Shown here one piece after another: positions 7,584-16,971 of a stretch of DNA of 46,108 nt. The notes beneath the pieces were generated by a model. That model did no database searches, was not told where the DNA came from, and was given only the letters and a program-made list of their open reading frames with translations. Both the position numbers and the translations under genes were made by a program. Source of the stretch: Actinomycetota bacterium (GTDB taxonomy: Bacteria > Actinomycetota > Thermoleophilia > Gaiellales > Gaiellaceae); NCBI GenBank assembly GCA_005884575.1, contig VAWW01000056.1, forward strand, positions 1 to 46,108, in the 5' to 3' direction. Within the stretch, counting starts at the first letter, position 1, and each line of letters starts with the position of its first letter.

Positions 7584-9094
7584 ACCACTGGGCGGTGTGC
7601 CAGCTCCTCTGGCGTCTCCGGCCGCTCGGCGACGATCGCGCCCGCCTTTGCGAGCCACGTGTCCTTGCCCGTCACCTTGAGGTAGACGAGGACGGCCACG
7701 CCGACCAGCATCCAACCGCCGACGATCGCCGGCGCGTACCGGTAGGGCTCGGGCGGGAACGGGTCGAACGCCTTCACGACCGAGTAGGCGAGCACCCCGG
7801 ACGTAGCGACCGGCAACACGAAGTGGAAGAACCAGTTGAACTCGCTGCGCCGTTCCCGCCAGAAGTAGAGAAGCACGCCGAGGTTCGCCAGCGTGTAGAC
7901 GAAGATCACCGACAGGACGAGCAGAAGGCCGCCCATCAGGAACCAGGTCACGTCCGGCCCGATCGCGAACGGGACGGCGAGGCCGAGCCCGAGCGCCATC
8001 AAGAACTGGATGAAGATCGCGACGTCCGGGGTCTTCCGCGTCGGGTGCACGCGGGCGACGATCTTCGGCAGAGCTCCCTGACGGCCCATGCCGTACCACA
8101 TTCTCGTCGCCACGTTCTGGCAGGCGACCGACGCCGCGATCGTGGAGCTCAGCATCGCGGCGAGCGTCACCGGCCAAGCGCCGCCCCAGAACCTCTGACC
8201 CAGCACGAACGCGGGAAGCGTCCCCGAGCCGGTCAGGCCCTTCATGTCGTTGACGCCCCAGCCGACGATCTGGCCCCAGTACGCGACGATCAGCAGCGTG
8301 CCGATGATCACGATCGAGTAGAGGATCGCCCGCGGCGTGTTCCTGCGCGGATTCTCGGTCTCCTCGGCGAGCGGCACGGCCGCCTCCCAGCCTGTCAGAC
8401 CCTGAACGCTGAACACGACGGCGAGCGCGAGGCCGCCGCCGACGGCGATATGGCCGGGGTCGAAGCTCGGGTCGAACACGCGGAACGTGAAGCCGCCCGG
8501 GCCGGGATCGGCAAGACCCGACAGCGCGAGCGCGAGCACGATCAGGATCTCGAGCGTCCCCAGCACGACGAGCGCACGGATCGACGGGCTGATCCCGAGA
8601 TACATCAGCACCGTGATCGCCGGAACCGCGATCAGCACGAACGCCCACCACGGGAACCTGAATCCGTACTCCGCCTTCAGCTGGTTCTCCATGACCCAGC
8701 CGAAGAAGGCGCAGAGCGGGCCGGTGACGATCGGCGAGTAGAAGATGAACGTCCAGCCCGCGAGAAAGCCGGCGCGCGGATGCACCGTGCGGCTGATGTA
8801 TGTGAAGTAGCCGCCCGCAGACGGGAACTGGCTCGCGAGGATTGCGAGACAGGCGCCCAGCCCGAGCACGACGAGCACGCCGACCGTGTAGGCGAAGACG
8901 GCGTTCGCCCCGGTCAGGCTCACGACGAACTGCGTGAAGAAGAACGCCGCGACAGCGGGTGCGATGTGCGTGATGTTCTGCATCACGGCCCCGGTGAGGC
9001 GAAGCGAACCAGCCTTCAGGTCGGTCTCGGCGACGTACACCGTGTCCGACAGCGCGCCTGAGTCCACGACGTTCCCGAACGTGGCATCCGACAT
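7580..9094 (-). CDS. APC-superfamily amino acid permease
   Basis: The product is 504 residues with about 12 to 14 hydrophobic segments. The N-terminal segment GAVMQNITHIAPAVAAFFF followed by FPSAGGYFTYISR matches the substrate-binding unwound helix 1 and helix 2-3 region of APC amino acid/polyamine permeases (amino acid:cation symport or antiport across the cytoplasmic membrane). LTGWEAAVPLAEETENPRR is the usual loop before helix 7. Next to a glutamate dehydrogenase it may supply amino acids for catabolism, but the two genes are divergent, with 166 bp between start codons. The substrate is unknown. Confidence 0.88.
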   Translation of the reverse strand: MSDATFGNVVDSGALSDTVYVAETDLKAGSLRLTGAVMQNITHIAPAVAAFFFTQFVVSLTGANAVFAYTVGVLVVLGLGACLAILASQFPSAGGYFTYISRTVHPRAGFLAGWTFIFYSPIVTGPLCAFFGWVMENQLKAEYGFRFPWWAFVLIAVPAITVLMYLGISPSIRALVVLGTLEILIVLALALSGLADPGPGGFTFRVFDPSFDPGHIAVGGGLALAVVFSVQGLTGWEAAVPLAEETENPRRNTPRAILYSIVIIGTLLIVAYWGQIVGWGVNDMKGLTGSGTLPAFVLGQRFWGGAWPVTLAAMLSSTIAASVACQNVATRMWYGMGRQGALPKIVARVHPTRKTPDVAIFIQFLMALGLGLAVPFAIGPDVTWFLMGGLLLVLSVIFVYTLANLGVLLYFWRERRSEFNWFFHFVLPVATSGVLAYSVVKAFDPFPPEPYRYAPAIVGGWMLVGVAVLVYLKVTGKDTWLAKAGAIVAERPETPEELAHRPVV

Positions 9095-9260
9095 GACCGC
9101 TCCTCTCAGTCGCTCCGGGCGAGCCGATGATCTCGACCCCAGGCAGTCTTGTCAAAGCGCCGGACGTTGTCTCCGCTGGCAGTGCCGCACCCCGGAGCAC
9201 CGTCCCGGAGCCAGAACCGGTTCATACTTCGCCGAAAGGCGTATGGCGAAAAGGGGGCCG

Positions 9261-12200
9261 ATGACCGTCAAGCCGGAGGAAGCGAAGTCGGCGCTCGTCG
9301 AGAAGGCCGCCGCGCACGCCCGGGAGCGGGTGTCCGAGTCGATGGCCGGTGCGGTCGAAGCGTTCGTTCGCGCGTACTACGCGGACGCGGCACCCGAGGA
9401 CCTCGGCGAGCTCGACCTCTACGGCGCCGCGCTCGCCCACTGGCACCTCCTGCAGCGACGGCGCCCCGGCGAGGTGAAGGTCCATGCCTACACGCCGACG
9501 CTCGAGGAGCACGGTTGGGCGTCACGGCACAGCGTCGTCGAGGTCGTCACCGACGACATGCCCTTCCTCGTCGACTCGGTGGCCATGGCGCTCACGCGTC
9601 GCGGAGACGCGATCCACGTCTTCGTCCATCCGACCGTCAGGGTCCGGCGCGACGACGACGGACGGCTGCTCGAGCTCCTGCCGTGGGCGGCCGAAGGGCG
9701 CGCCGAGTCGCTGCTGCACGTCGAGATCGACCGTCAGGCGGAGCGCGCCTCGCTCGACGAGCTCGCCGCGGAGCTCCAGCGGGTCCTCGCGGACGTGCGG
9801 GCGGCGGTCGACGACTGGCGCGCGATGCGCGCGCGTGCACGGGAGATCGTCGCCGAGCTCGACGAGCACCCGCCGCCGGTCGGCCCCGACGAGGTCGCCG
9901 AGGCCAAGGCCCTGCTCGAGTGGATGGAGGACGACCACTTCACGTTCCTCGGCTACCGCGAGTACGAGCTGCGCATTCACGAAGGCGAGGACGTGCTCTC
10001 GTCGGTCGCCGGTTCGGGGCTCGGGATCCTGCGGGAGGCGGAGCAGAAGCCGGTCTCCCGTAGCTTCGCGCAGCTGCCGCCCGAAGTGCGCCGGCGCGCC
10101 CGCGAGCCGAACCTCCTCAACCTGACGAAGGCGAACTCCCGCTCGACGGTCCACCGCCCCGCCTATCTCGACTACGTCGGCGTCAAGCGCTTCGACGACG
10201 CGGGAGCCGTCTCGAGCGAGCGGCGCTTCCTCGGTCTGTACACCCACACGGCCTACCGGGCGACGCCGTGGGAGATCCCGGTGTTGCGCCGCAAGGTCCA
10301 GCGGGTCGTCGAACGCAGCGGATTCGCCCCCGGAGGCCACGACCACAAGGCGCTGGTCGAGATCCTCGAGACCTATCCCCGCGACGAGCTCTTCCAGATC
10401 GGCGAGGACGAGCTCTACGACATCGCGCTCGGCATCCTCCACCTCGGCGAGCGGCGCCGGCTTCGCCTGTTCGTCCGGCGCGACGCGTTCGGCCGGTTCC
10501 TGTCGTGCCTCGTGTTCCTCCCGCTCGAGCGGTACAACACCGGCATACGCCGACGGATCGAGCAGATCCTCCGCGACGCGTTCGGCGGCACCGATGTCGA
10601 CTTCAGCGCACGCGTCTCCGAGTCCGCGCTGGCGCGGCTCCACATCGTCGTCCATACCGACCCGAGCACCGCGCGCGACTACGACGTGGCCGCCGTCGAG
10701 GCGGAGCTGGCCGAAGCGACTCGCACGTGGTCGGACGACCTCCACGACGCGCTGATCGACCAGGTCGGCGAAGAGCGGGCCTCGGTGCTCTTCCGGCGCT
10801 ACGGCGACGCGTTCCCGGCTGCGTACCGGGACGACTTCACGCCCCGCGCGGCCGTGGCCGATATCCAGCGGATCGAGCGTCTCGACCCGGCCGGCGACCT
10901 GGACATGAGCCTCTACCTGCCGCTCGAGTCGCCGGTCGGACACCTCGCGTTCAAGCTGGTGCGCTCGGGGCCCGAGGTCCTGCTCTCGGACGTGCTGCCG
11001 CTGCTCGAGAACATGGGGGTGAGGGTCACCGACGAGCGGCCCTTCGAGGTGCGCCCGGCCGGCGGCGCGCCCGTCTGGATCTACGACTTCGGTCTCGACT
11101 ACGGCGAGGACGTCGAGTTCCAGGCCGACCGCGTCCGTCAGATCTTCCAGGACGCCTTCGCCCGCACGTGGAACGGCGCCGTCGAGAACGACGGCTTCAA
11201 CCGGCTCGTCCTCGGAGCGGAGCTCACCTGGCAGGAGGTCGGCCTGCTACGGGCAATCGCGAAGTACCTCCGGCAGGCGGGCAGCACCTTCAGCCAGGCG
11301 TATATGGAGGCGACGCTCGCCCGGCACCCGGGGCTCGCGCGATTGCTCGTCGAGCTCTTCCGGCTCCGCTTCACGCCGCCGCGGGCAGCCGACGTCGAGG
11401 AGAAGGCGCACGAGCTTGTCCGGCAGATCGAGGGCGAGCTCGACGCGGTCGAGAGCCTCGACGAGGACCGGATCCTGCGCAGCTTCCTCAGCGTGATCCG
11501 CGCGATGCTGCGGACGAACTTCTTTCAGGGGAAGCCGTATCTCTCGTTCAAGCTCGATCCCGCCGGCATTCCGGACCTGCCCGCGCCGCGGCCGATGTTC
11601 GAGATCTTCGTCTACTCGCCGCGGATGGAAGGAGTGCACCTGCGCGCCGGCAGCGTCGCCCGCGGTGGGATTCGCTGGTCGGACCGCCGCGAGGACTTCC
11701 GCACCGAGGTCCTCGGGCTGATGAAGGCGCAGACGGTCAAGAACGCGGTGATCGTCCCGACGGGTGCAAAAGGCGGCTTCGTCGTCAAGCGGCCGCCTTC
11801 GGACAGAGACGCGCTGCCTGACGAGGTTGTCGAGTGCTACCGGACTCTCGTCCGCGGGATGCTCGATCTCACGGACACGCTCGCCGGCGGCGACGTCATG
11901 GCGCCGCCCGACGTCGTCCGCTACGACGGCGACGACCCGTACCTCGTCGTCGCCGCCGACAAGGGCACCGCGACCTTCTCGGACATCGCCAACGCGCTCT
12001 CGGCCGACTACGGGTTCTGGCTCGGTGACGCGTTCGCCTCGGGAGGCTCGACCGGCTACGACCACAAGGGAATGGGCATCACCGCGCGCGGTGCGTGGGA
12101 GTCGGTCAAGCGTCACTTCCGCGAGCTCGGAACCGACGTCGGGAGCACCGACTTCACCGTCGCCGGCATCGGTGACATGTCGGGAGACGTGTTCGGGAAC

Positions 12201-14102
12201 GGCATGCTCCTCTCCCGGCACATCAAGCTGATCGGCGCCTTCGACCACCGCCACGTGTTCATCGACCCCAACCCGGATCCCGAGCAGAGCTTCGAGGAGC
12301 GGGCGCGGCTCTTCGCACTTCCGAGGTCGTCCTGGGCGGACTACGAGGAGAAGCTCATCTCGCCCGGCGGCGGAGTCTTCCCGCGCGCCGCGAAGTCGGT
12401 CGAGCTCTCGCCCGAGGCGCGCGCCGCGCTCGGGATCGAGGCGAAGACGGTGACGCCGAACGATCTCATCCGCGCCCTCCTTCGGGCCCCCGTCGACCTG
12501 CTCTGGAACGGCGGCATCGGGACCTTCGTGAAGGCGAAGGCCGAGACGCATGCCGAGGTGGGCGACCGCTCGAGCGACGCGATCCGCGTCGACGCCGAGG
12601 ACCTCCGGTGTCGCGTCGTCGGCGAGGGCGGGAACCTCGGACTCACGCAGGGCGCGCGCATCGCGTACGCACGGCTGGGCGGCCGCGTCAACATGGATGC
12701 GATCGACAACTCGGCCGGTGTCGACTGCTCGGACCACGAGGTGAACATCAAGATCCTGCTCGACGCGATCGTCGCGGAGGGCGACCTCACCGAGAAGCAG
12801 CGGAATGCGCTCCTCGCGGAGATGACGGACGAGGTCGGCGACCTCGTGCTGCGCGACAACTACGAGCAGGCGCAGGCGATCAGCACTTCCCTGGCACAGG
12901 CGGCGTCGATGGTCGACGTCCACGCCCGCTACATCCGCAGCCTCGAGCAGGCGGGGAGGCTCGACCGGGCACTCGAGTTCCTGCCCGACGACGACACGCT
13001 GACCGAGCGCAAGGCGGCCGGACAGGGACTGACCGCGCCCGAGTTCGCGATCCTCCTCTCGTATACGAAGATCGCCCTCTACGGAGAGCTGCTCGCGTCC
13101 GAGCTTCCGGACGATCCGGACCTCGCCGGCGAGCTCGAGCGCTATTTCCCGACCGCCGCGCGCCAGCGCTTCCGCACCCGGTTGCGGCGGCATCCACTCC
13201 GTCGCGAGATCATCGCCGCCCAGGTCACGAACAGCCTCGTGAACCGGACCGGAACGACGTTCGTCTTCCGTCTCGGCGAGGAGACGGGGGCGACAGGCGC
13301 GGACATCGCGCGCGCGTTCGCGGTGGCGCGCGACGTCTTCGACCTGAGCAGCCTGTGGGAGGAGATCGAGGCGCTGGACGGCCGCGTCGCCGCAGAGGCG
13401 CAGCTCGCCATGCTGCTCAAGGCCCGCGTCCTCCTCGAGCGCGCGACCCGCTGGCTCCTACGGAACCGCCCTCGCCCACTGGACATCGCCGCCACCAGCG
13501 CGCACTTCGCGGCCGGGGCCGCGGCGCTCGCGGCGGCCGCCGACGACGTCGTCTGCGCGGACGACCGCGACGCGGCCCGCCGGACGACCGAGGAGCTCGT
13601 CGCCGCCGGCGTTCCCGCCGCGCTCGCCGGCCGTGTTGGGCACCTCGAGTCGCTCTTTCCCGCCCTCGACCTCGTCGAAGTCGCCGCGGGGACGGGCCTG
13701 AGCTTCGAGGAGGTCAGCGACGTCTACTTCGCAATCGACGACCGGTTCGAACTGCATGCGCTCCGCGGGCGCATCGCCGCTCTCCCACGCGAGGAGCGTT
13801 GGGAAGCGCTCGCCCGGCGCGCGCTCTGGGAGGACCTCCAGAGCGAGCATCGTGCGCTGACCGCCGACGTGCTACGCGAGTCCGGCAACGGCCGCATTGC
13901 GGACCGGCTCGGGACATGGGTCACTCACAACGGGCCGGCCGTCGAGCGGTGCATGCAGGTCCTCGCCGACGTCAAGGCGGGCGACGCGTCCGACCTCGCG
14001 ACGCTGTCGGTCGCGGTCCGCGAGATCCGCAACCTGATCGAGGCCACTTCCGCGCCTGCGCGCACGGTGATCGAGCCGGTCGAGTCGCCGGTCGCGCGTT
14101 AG
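9261..14102 (+). CDS. NAD-specific glutamate dehydrogenase, large (180 kDa-type) class
   Basis: The product is 1613 residues from ATG 9261, preceded by AAGGGGG; another ATG at 9243 is possible, and earlier in-frame starts only add permease antisense. The length is that of the GDH180 class of Streptomyces and Pseudomonas, which oxidises glutamate to 2-oxoglutarate and ammonia with NAD. N-terminal ACT-like regulatory regions precede the catalytic core. Core signatures are PTGAKGGFVVKRP (substrate Lys, near residue 835), AADKGTATFSDIAN, and GIGDMSGDVFGNGM of the dinucleotide-binding part. Its role is glutamate catabolism. The stop codon overlaps that of the convergent tetR gene by 4 nt. Confidence 0.95.
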   Translation: MTVKPEEAKSALVEKAAAHARERVSESMAGAVEAFVRAYYADAAPEDLGELDLYGAALAHWHLLQRRRPGEVKVHAYTPTLEEHGWASRHSVVEVVTDDMPFLVDSVAMALTRRGDAIHVFVHPTVRVRRDDDGRLLELLPWAAEGRAESLLHVEIDRQAERASLDELAAELQRVLADVRAAVDDWRAMRARAREIVAELDEHPPPVGPDEVAEAKALLEWMEDDHFTFLGYREYELRIHEGEDVLSSVAGSGLGILREAEQKPVSRSFAQLPPEVRRRAREPNLLNLTKANSRSTVHRPAYLDYVGVKRFDDAGAVSSERRFLGLYTHTAYRATPWEIPVLRRKVQRVVERSGFAPGGHDHKALVEILETYPRDELFQIGEDELYDIALGILHLGERRRLRLFVRRDAFGRFLSCLVFLPLERYNTGIRRRIEQILRDAFGGTDVDFSARVSESALARLHIVVHTDPSTARDYDVAAVEAELAEATRTWSDDLHDALIDQVGEERASVLFRRYGDAFPAAYRDDFTPRAAVADIQRIERLDPAGDLDMSLYLPLESPVGHLAFKLVRSGPEVLLSDVLPLLENMGVRVTDERPFEVRPAGGAPVWIYDFGLDYGEDVEFQADRVRQIFQDAFARTWNGAVENDGFNRLVLGAELTWQEVGLLRAIAKYLRQAGSTFSQAYMEATLARHPGLARLLVELFRLRFTPPRAADVEEKAHELVRQIEGELDAVESLDEDRILRSFLSVIRAMLRTNFFQGKPYLSFKLDPAGIPDLPAPRPMFEIFVYSPRMEGVHLRAGSVARGGIRWSDRREDFRTEVLGLMKAQTVKNAVIVPTGAKGGFVVKRPPSDRDALPDEVVECYRTLVRGMLDLTDTLAGGDVMAPPDVVRYDGDDPYLVVAADKGTATFSDIANALSADYGFWLGDAFASGGSTGYDHKGMGITARGAWESVKRHFRELGTDVGSTDFTVAGIGDMSGDVFGNGMLLSRHIKLIGAFDHRHVFIDPNPDPEQSFEERARLFALPRSSWADYEEKLISPGGGVFPRAAKSVELSPEARAALGIEAKTVTPNDLIRALLRAPVDLLWNGGIGTFVKAKAETHAEVGDRSSDAIRVDAEDLRCRVVGEGGNLGLTQGARIAYARLGGRVNMDAIDNSAGVDCSDHEVNIKILLDAIVAEGDLTEKQRNALLAEMTDEVGDLVLRDNYEQAQAISTSLAQAASMVDVHARYIRSLEQAGRLDRALEFLPDDDTLTERKAAGQGLTAPEFAILLSYTKIALYGELLASELPDDPDLAGELERYFPTAARQRFRTRLRRHPLRREIIAAQVTNSLVNRTGTTFVFRLGEETGATGADIARAFAVARDVFDLSSLWEEIEALDGRVAAEAQLAMLLKARVLLERATRWLLRNRPRPLDIAATSAHFAAGAAALAAAADDVVCADDRDAARRTTEELVAAGVPAALAGRVGHLESLFPALDLVEVAAGTGLSFEEVSDVYFAIDDRFELHALRGRIAALPREERWEALARRALWEDLQSEHRALTADVLRESGNGRIADRLGTWVTHNGPAVERCMQVLADVKAGDASDLATLSVAVREIRNLIEATSAPARTVIEPVESPVAR

Positions 14103-14722
14103 GAGCGCTGCTCGAACCACTCGATCAGGTCCGCGCAGCTCTCGAGCGCCTGCAGGTGCGGCGCCTCGGCCTCGCTCACTCCCGCGAGGATCTCGACCTC
14201 GGCGCCCTGGAACGCGTTCGCGACGAGCGTCGCGAGCGCGCGCGCCGGGATGGGTAGCTCGAGCCCGCGCTCCGCGGCCCACCCCTCCGCGACTCCCTCC
14301 AGCAGGTCCCGCCAGCCGGCCATCGAGCCGCGCCAGCGCCGAGCCAGCTCCTCGTCGGCGAGCCCGGCGGCCCACAGCTCCCAGAGGATGCGCGCGTAGC
14401 CCGAGCGCAGGTCGTCCCGGAGGTATGCGCACGCGGTCCGCCACTTCTGCGCGAGCGGCTCCGGCCCGGAGAAGAGCGCGCGCTGCCGCTCGAGCAGGCG
14501 CGCGTTCTCCCGCTCCAGCAGCGCGGCGAGCAGGCCGCCCTTGCCGCCGAAGTGGTAGTGGACGAGCGAGAGCCGGACGCCGGCGCGCTCGGCGACCGCT
14601 CGCGTGGTCGTGGCCGCGCCGCCCTGCGCGCGCAACACCTCGCTTGCCGCGTCGAAGATCAGCTGCCGGGTCGCCTCGCCGCGGACGATGCGCTGGTCGA
14701 CCTTTTCGACGCTGCTTGACAT
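14099..14722 (-). CDS. TetR-family transcriptional regulator
   Basis: The product is 207 residues. The N-terminal DNA-binding domain (about 15-65) shows the family pattern: TRQLIFDAASEVLRAQGG, then TTRAVAERAGVRLSLVHYHFGGKGGLL. The C-terminal helical domain would bind an unknown ligand. It is divergent from the hydrolase-glycosyltransferase/methanethiol oxidase operon, with a strong palindrome between the two start codons. The simplest reading is a repressor of itself and of that operon. The inducer may be related to the operon's substrate, but nothing in the sequence proves this. Confidence 0.92.
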   Translation of the reverse strand: MSSSVEKVDQRIVRGEATRQLIFDAASEVLRAQGGAATTTRAVAERAGVRLSLVHYHFGGKGGLLAALLERENARLLERQRALFSGPEPLAQKWRTACAYLRDDLRSGYARILWELWAAGLADEELARRWRGSMAGWRDLLEGVAEGWAAERGLELPIPARALATLVANAFQGAEVEILAGVSEAEAPHLQALESCADLIEWFEQRS

Positions 14723-14744
14723 GATCGGAGCTTACCAGTAATTT
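14716..14744 (+). promoter_or_regulatory. Predicted promoter of the methanethiol oxidase operon
   Basis: A perfect -35 hexamer TTGACA at 14716-14721 is followed, after 17 nt, by TAATTT at 14739-14744. This places the start of transcription near 14751, inside the palindrome at 14747-14764, so a bound repressor would block initiation. Confidence 0.5.
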
Positions 14745-14746
14745 TG

Positions 14747-14764
14747 GTTGGTCGAACGACCAAC
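14747..14764. promoter_or_regulatory. TetR-type operator palindrome
   Basis: GTTGGTCG and CGACCAAC form perfect 8-bp arms around AA. The site lies between divergent tetR (start 14722) and the fusion gene (start 14812). The GGTCG/CGACC core is a common type of actinobacterial TetR operator. A single site could control both directions. Confidence 0.75.
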
Positions 14765-14811
14765 GAACAAGTTTTTGTGGCTTAGAGCCGCAAAGGGATG
14801 GGAGCAAGTGA

Positions 14812-16971
14812 ATGCTTCGCGCACGTGAGCCGGACGAGACCGGCTTCGTCGAGAGGGACGGCGTCCGGGTCTACTGGGAGCGTCTTGGCGAGGGCGAGCA
14901 GACGGTTCTCTTCCTGCCGACCTGGTCGCTGATCCACTCGCGGCAGTGGAAGCTCCAGCTCCCGTACTTTGCGCGGCACTTCCGCGTGCTCACGTTCGAC
15001 GCGCGCGGCAACGGGAAGTCGGACCGGCCGTTCGACCCCGCGGCCTACGCCGAGACTGAGTTCGCCGCGGACGCGCTCGCCGTGCTCGACGAGACCGGCA
15101 CCGAGGAAGCGGCGATCGTCGGCTTCTCGCTCGGCGGCCAACGCGGACTCCTGCTCGCGGGCGACCACGCGGAGCGCGTGTCGGCCGCGGCATTCATCGG
15201 CCCGTCGGTGCCGATCGCACCGCCGTACTCGTATCGCGTCCTGACCGACTTCGAGACGGAGCTCGAGACCGACGAGGGCTGGGCGAAGTTCAACAGCCAT
15301 TACTGGCTACGCGACTACCCCGGCTTCGTCGAGTTCTTCATCTCGCAGATGTTTCCGGAGCCGCACTCGACGAAGCAGATCGAGGACGGTGTCAAGTGGG
15401 GTCTGGAGACGACGCCCGAAGTCCTCATCCCGACTCAGCAGGCCGCAGGACTCGGCGACGAGGCGGCGACGCGCGAGCTCTGTGCGCGCGTTCGCTGCCC
15501 CGTGCTTGTCATCCACGGAGACCGGGACCGACAGTCGCCGCTCGCGCGAGGCGCAGCCCTCGCCGAGGCGACGGGCGGCACGCTCGTGACGCTCGAGGGC
15601 TCGGGACATGCGCCGCACCTGCGCGACCCGGTCAAGGTCAACCTGCTCCTGCGCGAGTTCCTCGGCGAAGGAGAGCGCCCGCGCGAGCGGCGGATGTCGC
15701 GCTTCTACCACCGCCGCCCGCCGCGAGCGCTCTACGTCTCGAGCCCCATCGGCCTCGGCCACGCGCAGCGCGACCTCGCGATCGCGCGTGAGCTGCGCGC
15801 GCTGCGGCCGGACCTCGAGATCGTCTGGCTCGCGCAGCACCCCGTGACCGCGGTGCTCGAGGCCGCAGGCGAGACCGTCCACCCCGCCTCGAAGCTGATG
15901 GCGAACGAGTCCGCGCACATCGAGTCGGAGATGGGCGAGCACGACCTCCACGTCTTCCAGGCGTGGCGCGAGATGGACGAGATCCTGCTCGCCAACTTCA
16001 TGCTCTTCCACGACGTCGTGCGCGACGACCGCTATGACCTCTGGATCGGCGACGAGTCGTGGGAGCTCGACTACTACCTGCACGAGAACCCCGAGCTGAA
16101 GACGACGCCGTACGTCTTCATGACCGACTTCGTCGGCTGGCTCCCGATCGACGACTCGCCCGGGTCGCGCGAGGCATACGTGGCGGCGGACTACAACCAC
16201 GAGAACATCCGCCACATCGAGCGCCACCCGTACGTGCGCGACGCGGCTGTCTTCGTCGGCTCGAAGGACGACGTCGTGCCGCGCGACTTCGGGCCCGACC
16301 TGCCCTTCATGCCAGACTGGATCGAGCGGCACTTCGACTTCCCGGGCTACGTGCTCCCGTTCGACCCGGCCGACTACGCCGACACGGAGCGCCTGAGGCG
16401 CGAGCTCGGCCACGACCCGAACCGGCCGCTTCTCGTGGCGAGCGTCGGCGGCTCGGGCGTCGGCGTGCACCTACTGCGGCGGATCGCGAAGGCGTTTGCC
16501 GAGCTCCGCAAGGACGTTCCCGAGGCGCGGCTGCTGCTGGTCTGCGGCCCGCGCATCGATCCGGCGTCGATCGAGCCGGTCGAGGGGATGCAGGCCGTCG
16601 GCTACGTTCACGACCTGTTCCGCACGCTCGCCTGCTGCGACCTCGCCGTCGTCCAGGGCGGCCTGACGACGACGATGGAGCTCGTCGCGAACCGCCGCCC
16701 GTTCATCTCCATCCCGCTACGGAACCACTTCGAGCAGAACCACCACGTCGTCCACCGCCTGCGCCGCTACGGCGCGCCCGACCCGACTCCGTACGACGAA
16801 GCGACGCCGCAGAGGCTCGCCGCGCAGATGCTGGACCGCCTCGCCTCACCGGCCGACTACGAGCCGGTCGAGAGCGGCGGTGCGGCGCGCACGGCACGCC
16901 TGATCGCGCCGCTGCTCGAGGAGCGCAAGGGCAACACGTTCGAAAGGAGCTTCGATGCAACACGAGCATGA
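14812..16971 (+). CDS. Alpha/beta-hydrolase fused to a GT-B glycosyltransferase-like domain
   Basis: The product is 719 residues with two enzymes in one chain. Residues 1-295 are an alpha/beta hydrolase: nucleophile elbow GFSLGG (S106), acid Asp in HGDRD, and His in GSGHAPH. The usual His-Gly oxyanion motif is replaced by LPTWS. Residues 305-715 resemble a GT-B glycosyltransferase of the MurG/GT1 kind: SSPIGLGHAQRDLAIA at the N-lobe, then VASVGGSG and VVQGGLTTTMELVANRRP with the NHFEQNHH donor-site region. Substrates are unknown. The 3' end overlaps the methanethiol oxidase gene by 17 nt, so the products are probably functionally linked. No membrane segment is seen. Confidence 0.8.
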   Translation: MLRAREPDETGFVERDGVRVYWERLGEGEQTVLFLPTWSLIHSRQWKLQLPYFARHFRVLTFDARGNGKSDRPFDPAAYAETEFAADALAVLDETGTEEAAIVGFSLGGQRGLLLAGDHAERVSAAAFIGPSVPIAPPYSYRVLTDFETELETDEGWAKFNSHYWLRDYPGFVEFFISQMFPEPHSTKQIEDGVKWGLETTPEVLIPTQQAAGLGDEAATRELCARVRCPVLVIHGDRDRQSPLARGAALAEATGGTLVTLEGSGHAPHLRDPVKVNLLLREFLGEGERPRERRMSRFYHRRPPRALYVSSPIGLGHAQRDLAIARELRALRPDLEIVWLAQHPVTAVLEAAGETVHPASKLMANESAHIESEMGEHDLHVFQAWREMDEILLANFMLFHDVVRDDRYDLWIGDESWELDYYLHENPELKTTPYVFMTDFVGWLPIDDSPGSREAYVAADYNHENIRHIERHPYVRDAAVFVGSKDDVVPRDFGPDLPFMPDWIERHFDFPGYVLPFDPADYADTERLRRELGHDPNRPLLVASVGGSGVGVHLLRRIAKAFAELRKDVPEARLLLVCGPRIDPASIEPVEGMQAVGYVHDLFRTLACCDLAVVQGGLTTTMELVANRRPFISIPLRNHFEQNHHVVHRLRRYGAPDPTPYDEATPQRLAAQMLDRLASPADYEPVESGGAARTARLIAPLLEERKGNTFERSFDATRA

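Noticed and set aside
8934..9260. A much earlier start for the glutamate dehydrogenase (ATG 8934)
   Set aside because: The extension is antisense to the permease N-terminus and has no similarity to the family; ATG 9261 has AAGGGGG before it and gives the family's usual length.
11247..13193. A 648-codon reverse frame inside the glutamate dehydrogenase gene
   Set aside because: It is composition-driven antisense without start signals or domain patterns, fully inside a strongly supported gene.
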